A stretch of 64,000 nt of DNA from Chondrus crispus (Eukaryota > Rhodophyta > Florideophyceae > Gigartinales > Gigartinaceae). Made by a program: the position numbers and the translations under genes. The notes below the pieces were generated by a model that saw only the letters and a program-made list of their open reading frames with translations, was not told where the DNA came from and ran no database searches. The stretch is from the NCBI RefSeq assembly GCF_000350225.1, contig NW_005179138.1, forward strand, positions 66,727 to 130,726. Reading direction: 5' to 3'. How positions within the stretch are numbered: position 1 is the first letter of the stretch; each line of letters starts with the position of its first letter. Below, piece by piece: positions 35,475-46,620 of the stretch.

Positions 35475-35842
35475 CACCCTGGTTGCTTCCTTCCACTCTG
35501 GAGTTCTACGAGCGTTCACTCACGAGGCTGTAATACACCCTGGGTGCTTCCTTCCACGCTCGAGTTCTACGAGCGTTCATTCACGAAACAGCAAGCGCAA
35601 GTACTTCGTCTCATTCCTACTCATCCACACAAACGTCCCCACTCATTCCTCTTTCGTTGACAACGCCGTAGACACGTTGACCGTTGACAAAGACAAGAGT
35701 GCCACGCGCTGAACGTGGCCATCAACCTTCGCATCCCTGTTTTTCGACCGACCGGCGCCGTTTTCACGCAAACACACTCCGCACCTCATCAACTTTTCTT
35801 TTCTTTCTGTCTTGTCCTAGGCGTCTGGCTATTTACTTAAAA
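35475..35842 (+). promoter_or_regulatory. Upstream region of the TIR-NB-ARC-WD40 gene
   Basis: A 60-bp unit is tandemly duplicated (about 35,475-35,525 and 35,535-35,585). It includes gttctacgagcgttca, a TTC/GAA-type alternation that could bind a heat-shock-like factor. Just before the ATG a pyrimidine tract ending TCCTAG (near 35,820) looks like a 3' splice site, so an intron in the leader is possible. Both readings are inference. Confidence 0.4.
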
Positions 35843-38800
35843 ATGCAGGAAAGCTACCAGCAAGACTCTATCGATGTGTTCATAAGCCATGCTGGCCCGG
35901 ATAAGCTAAACATCGCACGTCCTCTTTTCGAGAAATTGGAAGCTGATGGTAAAAAGTTCTTCCTCGACAAGAAATCAATGCAGCCCGGTGACTGCGGACC
36001 GGACGAAATGACGAAGGCCATGGAATCTGCGAAGGTCGGTGTTTTCATTCTTTCTCCCGAGTTTGCCGCTCGAAAATGGACGATGAGGGAACTGCGTTGC
36101 TTCCTAGGTAGAAGGGAAGAAGCAAGAAGGAGTGGGAGGCAGCCACCAACACTGATTCCGGTGTTTTACAGACTAAGTATTCGGGAATGTAGAAAGTTGG
36201 AGCCCAGTGAGCATCAGGATAATGAAGGAAACAATATTTTTGAAGTTGAGAAGTTTTTTAGCGAGGAACGACAGCGCGAGGCGAGCACGGAAATGGTGAA
36301 GAGGGAGCTACAAGAGCTGGCAGATATCACCGGGATAGAAAATGACGAAAAGGCAACGAACCGGTTGGAAGACGAATTCAGCCATCTTGCAAGAAAACAA
36401 CTTGTGGAGCGAGTATTTCTGGCTGTGAAAAAGAAATGTGAGGAGCACTCGAGCGATGTAGTGACAGAAGGCGTTCATGGCCCATTCGAGGAAGAGGCGA
36501 AGAGGAGCGACGCCATTGGCGATGCTCGTCATCAAATGCGTACTACATCCGCGGAGGACCCGAAGAAGGATGGCTTCAAGGCTTCGTTTCAAGTGCCAAA
36601 GAACCCGGACCATGTCATACTGAAGTTTGGACGCAGTGAAGATGCTGGCAACAGTACGGAACGTATGACGGCTCCGGAAGAACGATTGAGGCGGAGTGTT
36701 TTGCGTCCGGGAGACCGTCAAAATGTTGGTGCTGTTGGAGCGCGCCGTGGAGGGGTTGTGGGGACGAAGGGGATGGGAGGCATCGGAAAGTCTTGCGCCC
36801 TACGCGGTCTGGCCTCGGATGAAGAGGTTCGCAGCCGGTTTTGCGACGGTATATACTGGCTGGTGCTCGGTCAAGACGCGACAGAACGAGGAGTAATGGA
36901 ACAGCTGGCCCGCATCACGAGAGAAAGCGGAGGGGAAACGCAAGCGAAGGAGGTGCGTGAAGAAAGCGTGCTAGAATCTGCGGTTTCGAGGGTCACAGAG
37001 TGGTTCAAAGGGAAGACAATTTTGCTACTTATCGACGATGTCTGGAGAGAAGGCATGGTCGGGAGAGAAGGCATAGCCGGAAGTAAAGTCATGTCAAGAC
37101 TGAGAGAAATTGCGGATGTGGAGAACAGCAGCCGTACAGCGTTCACAGCGCGAGAGTGGGGCGTGGTGGAGGGAAGCGAAGAAATCCAATTTTCGACAAA
37201 AGAAGATGCTTCCTCTCTGGAAATCTTGCTGAAGTCTGCTGACCTACAACGTGAAGAGGTTGAGGACCTGGGGGATCAAACGGATAGGATACTGAGGTTT
37301 TGCGGTGGGCTTCCGCTTGCGCTGTCCGTGGTTGGCAGAGCGATTGCGAGACATCGTGAGATTGCGAAAGAACTTTGTCTGAAAAATGTGCTTGATGAGT
37401 ACTTGGAGTGTCTGGAAGATACATCGTCAATACTATTGGACGAAAGAGCGGATGGGACGTACCTATACGAGAACCTGTCAATGGCGTTTGAAGTTTCGCT
37501 GTGCATGATGGATCGAAAGAAGACCAGAGGAGATGGGCAGTTGATGTCCTACGCCGAGATGTACGAGTCGCTGGTGGTCATTCGGCGCCAAGGATGGTTG
37601 CCGTTGAGCGTACTTTGTTTACTATGGAAACAGAAAAGGAAATCTCAGACAAGAAGAGTGCTACACGACTTCGTGGAGGCCAGTCTAGTGGAACGAAAGG
37701 ATGGAGTGTCAAGTGGTCGCAAGATCGCCGGAGTCAGGTTGCACGATTTGCAGCTCGATTACGTGCAACAGAGATGTGGGAATGGGGGAGAGAAGAGGTG
37801 GCATGAAAAGCTTGTGCAAGAATGGCAATGGAACGAGAGTGAGAACAGGCAAGAAGCGCCGCCGTGGGTTTGCGGGAGAGGGTGGAAGAAGGATATGGTG
37901 GAGGACGAGTATTTCCGACACAACTTGTGCCGCCATCTCAAGGGGGCGCAGCTGGGCGAGGATTTGTGGGATGTTTTGAGTAATGCCAGGTGGGTGGCAG
38001 AGAAGTTAACTCGGGCAGAGGGGCTAAATCTTCAAGAGGATTTCAAGATTTTGACGGACGTAGCCGGGGAAGACGGAGAACGGTGCGAAGCGGGAGGCAG
38101 GCTGTGGTCGTTGCAGAAGATTGCTAGACAGGCGAGGCTGAGTACGTCCTTTGTTCGTCGAAGTTCGAGAGAGGTATGGTTTCAGCTGTACGATGGTCTG
38201 TTGAGATTTAGGAACGAGTCGGAAGTAATTGGACAGTTCTTACGCAGGATAGAGGAAGTTGCAGAGAAGCCGTGGTTGAAGTCGCTTACACCTGGCTTGA
38301 ACGTATCAGGCGCGGTGCAACACATATTTCCGGACCAGGGGAGGGTGGGGGGAATGTCGGGATGCGCAGCTAAGAACGAAGTGATCGCTTGGGGGGGTAA
38401 GAAGAAGCATCTGTTTCGTCGGACATTCCGGGACGGGGAAATGGAAGAAAACGTGTCGTTTAAAGCGGGATGGGGGAGCAAGCTTTGGTCGGAGAACGGA
38501 AAGTATGCAGCGGTAGTACAGGAAGATGGAACAAGCTTGCAGGTGTGGGATATGCATACAGGAGCTACAGCAAAGCGAGTCGGACAGGAAGTGGATGTAG
38601 AGCACCTGGGCCGTCGCCCTTTTGACTTGACGGGGGATGGAAAGCGAGTAGCGTTTGGGAGAGAAGATGGTGTGGTTGTGTTGTGGGATGTTGAGAGAGG
38701 TGTGAAGATCAAGGAGGTAGCGAATATGCGGGGCCATGTTGTTAAGAAAGTATCGCTTTCACCGGGCGGGAAACGGTTGGCGTGCACGGGAGGATGCGGC

Positions 38801-40884
38801 TCGAACCGGTCAATTTTGATACTGTGTGCAGAGACAGGGGAGATGGTTCGGGTGATCCGGGTGATTGGCGTGCCGAGTACTCGACTAACCGGTTGGACCA
38901 AATGGTTGATTTCGTGGTCGAACAATGGAAAGCGGGTCGCGTGCGTGTTCCAGATGGGGGAATCTGAAGCAAGATTGTGGATCTTTGACGGGGAGACTGG
39001 TAGGAGTATCGCGGAAAGCGCGCCGTTGAAACGCGTTGACTGTCTTGCATGGTCGGAGGACGGAACGCTGTTGTACTGTTGCGAGTCCGGTAGCGGGCAG
39101 GGTGTGGTGTCGGTATGGGACGGACGCTCGGGGAAGAGAATATCGGAATTTGATGATTTTTGGGCAGCGGCAATATCTCTGTCCGGGGATGGGAGATGGT
39201 TGGCTGCTTCCGGTGACGGCGGGGAGGTTTCTGTGAGGGACACAGAGACCGGGGCAGAAGTACGGCGGCACATCGCGACACGCGGGTCGCGTGTTGGCGT
39301 CTTGGGCTGGCTAGAAGATGGAAAGCGGATGTTTTCTGCGGATAGGAATTTCAATATTGTCATTTGGAGGTGGGATAATCTGGAGAGGTTGCAGGAGGAG
39401 GAAGAGGAAGTCGACAAGGTCAACAAGGAAGGGCAAGAATTCACGGCTGTTGCGTGGTCAAGCGATGACATATGTGCTACTGTGGTTGGAGACGGAGACG
39501 TAGTGATGTACGATGTGAAGACGGGGAAGAAGATGTGGGGGGATGCTGAGACACACTTAAGCCCTGTGCATTGTCTGGAGATGTCTAGAGATAGCAAGCG
39601 GGTGTTTACGGCAGCAAGAGATGGAACGTTTGCGATGTGGGACAGCAAGACGGGCGACAAGTTGTGGGAAGGCGGGGAGGCCTGGGCCAAGGATGATTAC
39701 GCAGAAGCAGAAGCATGTTGGTCCAATGATGGGACGAGGGTGTTCGTGTCGTTTAGAAGGGGGATGGGGTTGTGGGACGGGAAGACTGGGAACAAGTTAT
39801 GGGAGAGAATCACGGACACCTACATGTGGATCGGGTGCATGGCGTGGGCTGGAAACGACACGAAGATCGCGCTTGGGGGTAGGCGTGCTGTTGAGCGCCA
39901 GAACGGGAGAGGCGATCAGGGTGGCATGTGGGCATACAGATGGCGGGGTCGTGCTGCGGGGCGCCAAAACAGGAGAGACGATGGGCGATGCCCCCGAACG
40001 TGTCCCAGATTCGGTCGGCCTGAAATGGGCTGCGGACCAAGGTCGGACCAAGGTCTGCTTGAGTGGTATTCAGATGAGTTTGCAGACGAAGTTCACATAG
40101 ATTGGTTCAACTTTGTGAAGGTGAAGAAGGTGTGCGGGCTTCGTTCTCTGTTGAGCGGGCTCCGTTCTCTGTTGGGCGGGCTCTGCTCCCTTGTGGTGGT
40201 TCTTCTTCTGCTTGGGTGAAGTGGTCTCCAGATGACAAGTGGATCGCGTCAACTGGATATGTTGAAAATGATGAAAATGGGAAACCAAGGAGAGTCGGAG
40301 TTATGATCTGGAATTGGGAGACAGGTGTAACATATCGGTACCAGTGCCAATATGATGAGCTTACGGTACCACCCCATGCGCTGGAATGGTCTAACGACGG
40401 GCGACGCGTAGCCTTTGGAATTGGAAGAGAGCTTGCGATATGGGATATTGAGACAGGGGTGATGTTAAGGTATAGCACAAACAGAAACAGTGAACATCTA
40501 ACGCATATTGCTTGGTTCCGGGACGGGTCGCGAATGGCGACGTTGCGTGGAAGAACGTTACTAATCCTGTCCGTGACGAGTCAAAGCGTTGTCTGCGAAA
40601 AGAAATACGGTGGTGTTGGGTATCTCAAAGAGAGCGATCTGCGCCAGTTCATCGATACGAATGAGGGCAAACTCACGGCGGCGGATCTAGAGAGGAAACT
40701 GGAGAGGAAACTGAGGATTCGGCAAAAGGGAGATGGAGTGTGCTACAAGACAGGAGATGACAAAATCCGCCTAGCAACCGTTGACGGATATCGTTGGTAC
40801 TGTTCTACTTCAGGTCGGCACATTGCGATCCAGGTGGAAATTGGTTCTTATGCAAAACTGCACTTTTACGAGCTCTTGGAGTAG
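35843..40884 (+). CDS. TIR-NB-ARC-WD40 protein (NLR-like STAND ATPase), C-terminal frameshifts
   Basis: The start is the ATG at 35,843; the frame is open further 5' but without an ATG. The TIR domain (residues about 8-120; VFISHAG, and SPEFAARKW with E83 of TMREL at the catalytic Glu position of plant TIR NADases) is followed by an NB-ARC domain. That domain has a P-loop GMGGIGKS (K316), Walker B LLLIDDVW (D398) and GLPLA (489-493). From about residue 835 to the end are WD40 repeats (LWDVERG, LQVWDMHTG, AMWDSKTGDKLW and others). The main frame ends at 40,219. The WD40 pattern changes frame near 39,880, at a run of G, and again near 40,100, then continues to a stop at 40,882-40,884. The protein would sense a ligand through WD40 blades, oligomerise and activate TIR. 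The frameshifts mean a truncated or recently broken gene, or assembly error. Confidence 0.85.
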
Positions 40885-41502
40885 TGTGATTGTGAGTGTG
40901 TGAATAACCACTGGGCAAAAGGGGATGTCCCGGCCAGGACAGGAGGGGTTGTACCCTCGGTATATGTAGTAAGGGATGATGTGCCAGGAGAAATTTGTAT
41001 GTATTTGAAGTTGTTTCTAGTTACCCGACGCCTCGATGCCCCTCTCCGCAAAAAAAGTAGCCGGCACATCTTTTCTATGTGTCGCGCGCAGTTGCGTCAG
41101 TGTGCGGGGAATAGTGTCGTCCAACGTAGAGACTGCGCGTAGCGAGACCAGCAAACAAAACTGGAGGCGTAACAGGCACATACGATATCAGTCGTTGTAG
41201 TATGAAGTTCAAGATATGCACGGCGGATTTGCGGTGGTTTTGCTTTGTCAGGTATTAGAAACTTCGTTTCCGCCAGGAATCGAAACCTTGACGACGGTGT
41301 TGACGACGGTGTTAGCGTTGAGGTTGACGGCATGTGTAGCGTCGAAGACGGGCGGTCGTCGGGAGGCTGTGGCTTGTTGGTAGTGGTGGGGGGAGCATGA
41401 TGGAGCATGAAGAGGTTGTGTGAAATGGAGGTTTTGGGTTGTTTGGACACGGGCAACTGCTCGTGCACGGACACTCACACAGTAAAGTGTATTAATGTGT
41501 AA
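40885..41502. other. 3' flank of the NLR-like gene
   Basis: No gene is supported. The stretch contains the presumed 3' untranslated region and low-complexity sequence with repeated GACGGTGTTGACGACGG units (41,290-41,320). A minus-strand open frame here (41,097-41,474) is Ser/Thr/Pro-rich and has no recognisable domain. Confidence 0.5.
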
Positions 41503-41653
41503 GAGCATCCCCACCGGTACGCAATCAAATCAAATCATCAAATAACAACACTTGGCACAGTTTTTAAAAAAAAAGATTGGCTCCCTAGAATTTGGTTGTT
41601 TCGTTATTTGGCTGTTTGATGCTTCGGAAAGAACTGCCCCACCGAAAAGAACC

Positions 41654-41787
41654 TGTGGTTCCATCCAGATAGGTCAGCACAGTAGATAAGGCACAGCCAC
41701 ATAAGGCACTACAAATCAGCACATAAAGTCACCGACGGCCGCCGTCCCCCCAGGGGTGAGAGGGCCATCGGTGTTCATGGCATCACA
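41654..41787 (+). repeat. 5' LTR of the young copia element (134 bp)
   Basis: Compared with the 194-bp 3' LTR, this copy lacks 60 bp between two CCATCCAGA direct repeats; otherwise it is identical. A microhomology deletion after or during integration is the simplest explanation. Confidence 0.85.
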
Positions 41788-41953
41788 GGTTATGGGCCTC
41801 ACGACTAACCACTGACATCGATCCGTCCAACATCCACCCTCGCCACCGGGACGAAAAAACAACGCGAACGACGACGAGCAGCGCTGACAGAAAACCGCAC
41901 CACTAACGCGACAACTAACCCGCCTCGTTCTCACAACGCACGCAGATCTCGAC

Positions 41954-42565
41954 ATGAGTCAAACCGTGCGCCACCCCCAGGGACAACTCCCCAAGCTATC
42001 GACCACCAACTTCCCATTTTGGTACGATGCACTTGAGATCTATGCACGCACCATCGATGCGCAACCCCATCTCATCAACGCAAGACAAGCAGAAGCAGAC
42101 CCCGCCGAAGAAACGCAACAGCAACAAAAAAGCGATCTGCTTCGCCAAGCCATCATGCAAAGCATGAGTGACGAGATCATCAGACTCGTCCCACCACACA
42201 TCCTACGATACGACCCTCATACCATTTGTGGTATAATCAGACAAAATGTAGACAGTTCATCCATCGAGAACCACGAGATCCTGGACGCCGAGGCAAGGAA
42301 CGAAACATATCGTCCGAACCAAGAGCTTACAGAATACATCCATAAGCACCAAGACATCCGACACCGCATGAAAATATCCGGCTATCCGAACATCGACTCG
42401 GAAAGGACAACAGTGCGGTACATGATCCATGGACTGTCCCAACACCCAGAAATGCACACAGTAGCCATCATGATGGCGACACACCCACCCAACACGATCA
42501 GAGAATTCACAAACACCATTCAACAAGCACAGCTCATACAAGCACGAGCACCGCCAGCCCCGTAG
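41954..42565 (+). CDS. Copia Gag (UBN2-like)
   Basis: The ATG at 41,954 opens 203 residues of a typical copia Gag capsid region (NFPFWYDALEIYAR, YIHKHQDIRHRM, MIHGLSQHPEM). The Gag frame stops at 42,563-42,565. The overlapping frame one base further on is already open and encodes a CX2HX5HX4C-type knuckle (CNIHGSITHNTADC, near 42,640) and the RT. Expression of the second product would therefore need +1 frameshifting or re-initiation. Confidence 0.8.
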   Translation: MSQTVRHPQGQLPKLSTTNFPFWYDALEIYARTIDAQPHLINARQAEADPAEETQQQQKSDLLRQAIMQSMSDEIIRLVPPHILRYDPHTICGIIRQNVDSSSIENHEILDAEARNETYRPNQELTEYIHKHQDIRHRMKISGYPNIDSERTTVRYMIHGLSQHPEMHTVAIMMATHPPNTIREFTNTIQQAQLIQARAPPAP

Positions 42566-42606
42566 ATACCCCCGACCGCGCAAAGCGACAACAGCCCCAA
42601 CACAAT

Positions 42607-44495
42607 ATGAAAAACCAAAAGGGCACGACGGCAAATGGTGCAACATACACGGCAGCATAACGCACAACACGGCAGACTGCCAAACACGTAGACCACGCCG
42701 ATACCAAACGACAACCAAGCGTCAAAGAAAAATACGACGCAGCCCAAAGAAGGTCAAAAACACGCAGACCAAAGCGAAGAGGAAGCGAAAAATCACTCGC
42801 ATCCCAACTGCAGTCGGCAGCACCACACCGCCGCCGAAAACACTCAGCCAGGCACGACGCTACCCAGACGCAAAAAAATGGGGACAAGCACACGATGCGG
42901 AACTGGACCAGCTAGATGCAATGAAGGCCATCGATTGGACATCTCAAAAAACGGGCGGCAATCGAAAACAAATCCTGCCAACAACCATGACCTACAGATA
43001 CAAGCGAGACAAAAATCAAACGCAGCACAAGGCGCGTTGCTCGATAAGGGGTGACAAAATGACACCACACATCCACTATGACCCCGAAAAGACGGCCACC
43101 TACATGGCCGACAGAGCAACTGTACGAACACTTTTTGCACTCGCTGCATCAATGGACATGGTGATCGAACACTTCGACATCACCGGAGCCTACCTCCATG
43201 AGAATTACCAACATACAAAAAAAGTGTATGTCTGGCAACCGCAGAGATTCAACGGAGAATACAAACACGCGGCCACACATGGCCAACTGAAAGGGAATGT
43301 CTATGGCACACCAGCAGCCGCGCACACGTACAGCACCCAACTGCACGCCCATCTCAAGAAACACGGGTACAGGCAGATGAGGTCCGATACGTCACTTTTC
43401 ACCAAACGAGAAGGTAAAAACAGAATTTTTGTTGGCATCAGCATGGACGATTTTCTCCCAATCTCAACAAACAAAAAACTCATCGACGAACTGTACGCCA
43501 TCCTGCAGAAAAAGTACAGCGTCAAGAGGTTAGGCAGGCCAGCAAAATATCTCAACTGGCAAATCAAGTACGTCAGCGGAGGGATACACATATCCCAACC
43601 TGCACACATAGACAGTGTAGTGGAGCTACTGTCACAGACCGGGTGCAACAGCAAAAAAACACCCTACCTCGACGGAGTCAGCACGGACCCCCCCGGAGAA
43701 GACGAAGCAGAACGGTCCGATATTGCCACCATATATGGCAAAGCAGTAGGGGAAATCCGGTACATCGCAGATAGCGCAAGACCGGATGTCGCATTTGCAG
43801 CAGCGATATTGGCAAGGGCACTCAAGAAACCCACACAACGCCATTGGAACCTCCTGCAAAGAACGGCACAATATCTTCACACCACCAGGGAAGACGGAAT
43901 CCTCATGCCCAAAGGCAGCAAAAAGAGCGTCCACATCCGAGCATTTTCCGACGCAGATTATGCCAACGACAAGACCAGCCGCAAGTCGATCAGCGGAATG
44001 GTAACTCTCGTCAATGGAGCACCGGTCCAGTGGCTGGCCAAGCAACAGCCAGTAGTAGCCAAAAGCACCTGTGAAGCCGAATACATCTCGGCAGCGGAAG
44101 CCACAACGCAAACGCTTTGGCTATACAACCTCCTCGACGAGATCAAGCTACCCACAAACACGCCCACGCTGCACATAGACAACACAGCAGCTGCCCAAAT
44201 GGCAAAAAGCATGGGCGCCACCAAGCGGAGGAAATGCATAGACGTACGGTACCATTTTCTACACGACACCGTACAACAAGGCCACCTCAAGATCCTGCGA
44301 ATTCCCTCCAAAGAACAATACGCAGACATCTTCACGAAACCGCTGAAAGCGACGATCTACCGCATGCACAAGGACAACATCACCGTCCGCGCACCCTGCC
44401 CTCGCGTCGGGGGGAGTGTGGTTCCATCCAGAACCAAAACACAGACGCTCAGACAACGTGCACGAACGACAGACACTGTAGTACCATCCAGATAG
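42607..44495 (+). CDS. Copia reverse transcriptase-RNase H (intact frame)
   Basis: The open frame runs from the knuckle through a basic linker into a copia RT (KKWGQAHDAELDQLDAM, FDITGAYLHENY, VYGTPAAAH, catalytic SMDDF near 43,445). It continues into RNase H (FSDADYANDKTSRKS, CEAEYISAAEA, HIDNTAA, YADIFTKPL). An ATG at 42,921 lies inside the RT start, so translation probably begins upstream through frameshifting. All catalytic acidic residues expected for RNase H are present. The usual YVDD is SMDD here. Integrase and protease are absent. Confidence 0.85.
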
Positions 44496-44610
44496 GTCAG
44501 CACAGTAGATAAGGCACAGCCACATAAGGCACTACAAATCAGCACATAAAGTCACCGACGGCCGCCGTCCCCCCAGGGGTGAGAGGGCCATCGGTGTTCA
44601 TGGCATCACA
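44417..44610 (+). repeat. 3' LTR of the young copia element (194 bp)
   Basis: It starts TGTGGTTCCATCCAG directly after the purine run and ends CATCACA, followed by the target duplication GAACC. It retains the 60 bp missing from the 5' LTR. Confidence 0.85.
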
Positions 44611-44993
44611 GAACCAAATGAAGTACATTCCCCTCGTACTCACCATCGCATCCTTGTACTCACACTCGTACTCACCCTCGTATCGCACCCTCAGTCGTAG
44701 TCGCACGCTCACTCGAAACCCATCCCGCGACCTTCTCCCTCGCCACTCTGTCTGCACTCCTTCCCTCTCACCTCCACCGTGGACAAAGACAGACTGCCGG
44801 CGCTGTCCTCCCTGCTCACGGACAGCACGCGCTCCCCACGCGACCGCGAGCAGCGCGATCCCGGAGAGAACATACGCGCCGGCGGCAGCGGTGCTGCGGC
44901 GGATGATTGGCTCGACAGCCGCGAGCGATGTTCTCCTGCGGCGGCTGCTGCTGCTGAGCAGCGAATCGCACTGCGCTAGCACTGTCTGCGCTT

Positions 44994-45600
44994 GTGAACC
45001 TGTCGGAGGACGAGGCGGCGGCGGCCCTGACGCACGCGGACGCGGTGCGGCTCGCAGCGCAGGTGGTCCTGGACGCGGACGTCGTCGCGCTGCACGCGGC
45101 GCTGCTGTCCAACCTGACGCGCTTCGCGCCGGGCGTGGACGAAGCGGAGCGCGCGGACGGGTTTCGGGAGAGGGGCACGCTACTCGTGCTCGTGGAGAGG
45201 GTACCGAGTATTCCGAATGTGCTGCGGCTGTCGAATGCGTGCGCGAGCCAGGAGGGGAGGGACGTCCTGTTGGTCGAGGGAAGGCAGGCGGAGAGACAGC
45301 TGTTGACGAGGTTGCTGAGATTGCTGGAGGCGGGGGAGGCAGAGAAGAGGCTGGCGAGGGCGAGCTGGGTGCGGAACTGCGCGATGGCGGACGAGTGCCA
45401 TGATGTGTTGGTGGGGGTACGGCGGCGGTCGCAATGTGCTTGGGGAGGTCAAAGGAGGTGGGACGGGAGGAGATGGCGGAGATTCGCGCCTGGTTGGTCG
45501 AGGAAGTGTTGTTGTTGTGTAAGAGCCGGGCGGGGAAGGACGCGCTCAGGGATGGCGGGGCCGTCGACGTTCTGGAGGGATGGAAGGGGGAAGAGCATGC
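44994..45600 (+). pseudogene. HGH1: HGH1 homologue fragment carried by a transposon
   Basis: Two frames together match the HGH1 (FAM203) family of armadillo-like co-chaperones that help fold eEF2. The first reads VNLSEDEAAAALTH (near 44,994), ALLSNLTRFAPG, LRLSNACASQEGRDVLL and WVRNCAMADECHDVLV. After a frameshift near 45,410 the second reads EIRAWLVEEVLLLCKSRAG and ALRDGGAVDVLEGW. The region normally between these motifs is shortened, and the frames do not join. The fragment sits wholly inside the inverted-repeat transposon. It is GC-rich like a host gene. The function is lost here; an intact copy should exist elsewhere. Confidence 0.65.
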
Positions 45601-45917
45601 ACGCCGTAGTGAGCATTCTGGATCGGCGGGAGACACTGGTAATCTCGAGGCAAATACCGCATCGATGCACTTTTGGTGGGAAGCCGTTTCGGTCGACCAA
45701 TAGAACGTGCACAACTGGATTGTCAAGGGTAATCAAACAGAGACTATCCGAACCAAATTCTTGATATTTGGTTCCGATTTTTAGATCGACACCAAAAATT
45801 TGAGGATTTGGTTGCACCGGTGGGGATTTCAATCGACATCAAATCATCAAATTTTGGTTGTTTGGGTATTTGATTCTACCGGTGGGGATGCTCTCACTCT
45901 ATCGTGATTTTACTCTG

Positions 45918-46098
45918 TATTGTCGGCGACTTGCGTCAAAGGGCAGTTGTCGATGTGATTGGTGATGGCCGAAAGCGATGATGAGATTGGAGTTTATTTT
46001 TACCTTATTCCAGACCCAAAGTACTGTAAATTAGTTGATTTGTCGGCAGTGAACTACAGTACAACGCAAGATATTTTTATATTGGTGGCCATGAAGGC
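45918..46098 (+). repeat. 181-bp direct repeat, right copy
   Basis: This copy lies just right of the inverted-repeat transposon and matches 35,209-35,389 at all but one base. Here the small open frame continues past the repeat edge to 46,159 (about 65 codons), so this copy may be the more complete one. No product is recognised. Confidence 0.9.
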
Positions 46099-46234
46099 GG
46101 GTCTTAGCTCTGTTGTAAATAAAGATGTAAGGTATATGATAAGGTACACATTAAGTTAAACAAACGGCATACACCGATGCTGTAAGTAAAGAGACGTTAA
46201 ATTAAAACAAAGGACAAATTACAGTTACAACGCT

Positions 46235-46620
46235 GCTTACAGTAAATGTTTACTCGGTAAAATTCCTGAGTAAACATTTACTCGCAAGCAGATTAACATT
46301 TACTCGGTGTCGAATTGATGGTTGCAAGTAAATGTTTACTCAAGAATTTTACGTAGTAAACATTTACTCGCAATCAGATTAACATTTACTCGGTGTCGAG
46401 TTGATGGTTGCAAGTAAATGTTTACTCGGTGACATTTCCGGGTAAACATTTACTCGCAAGCAGATTAACATTTACTCGGTGTCGAGTTGATGGTTGCGAG
46501 TAAATGTTTACTCGGTGACATTTCCGGATAAACATTTACCCGGTGTCGAGTTGATGGTTGCGAGTAAATGTTCACTCCTTAACATTCCCCGGTAAACATT
46601 TACCCGCAACCAGGTTAACC
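46235..46620. repeat. 86-bp satellite built from AGTAAATGTTTACT motifs
   Basis: About four and a half tandem units repeat with a spacing of 86 bp (starts of gttgcaagta or gttgcgag at 46,321, 46,407, 46,493), the last unit being shortened. Each unit contains AGTAAATGTTTACT in both orientations and a GGTGTCGAGTTGATGG spacer. GTAAACA, the forkhead-type core, occurs in nearly every half-unit. Confidence 0.85.

Larger units (their letters stand above)
41654..44610 (+). mobile_element. Young copia element lacking protease and integrase
   Basis: The element has LTRs with TGTGG...CACA ends, a perfect 5-bp target duplication GAACC (41,649-41,653 and 44,611-44,615), a Gag gene and an RT-RNase H gene. 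A polypurine tract (GGGGGGAG) lies directly before the 3' LTR. Where shared, the LTRs are identical, so insertion is recent. There is no protease or integrase between the Gag knuckle and the RT, so movement would require proteins supplied in trans. It split the HGH1-carrying transposon. Confidence 0.9.
41503..45893. mobile_element. DNA transposon with terminal inverted repeats carrying HGH1 sequence
   Basis: Perfect 17-bp inverted ends start GAGCATCCCC (41,503-41,519) and finish GGGGATGCTC (45,877-45,893). Subterminal copies of the ACCGGTGGGGAT box and ATCAAAT repeats lie just inside. Removing the young copia element (41,654-44,610) leaves about 1.4 kb that holds part of a host HGH1 gene and no transposase. 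This is a gene-carrying, non-autonomous element in the manner of Pack-type transposons. The flanks TAA and TCA allow a 3-bp duplication with one change, so the superfamily stays open. Confidence 0.7.

Noticed and set aside
38182..39690. 502-residue minus-strand open frame, Ser/Pro/Thr-rich
   Set aside because: It is the antisense shadow of the WD40 region of the NLR-like gene; the composition mirrors the repeated coding strand and no domain is seen.
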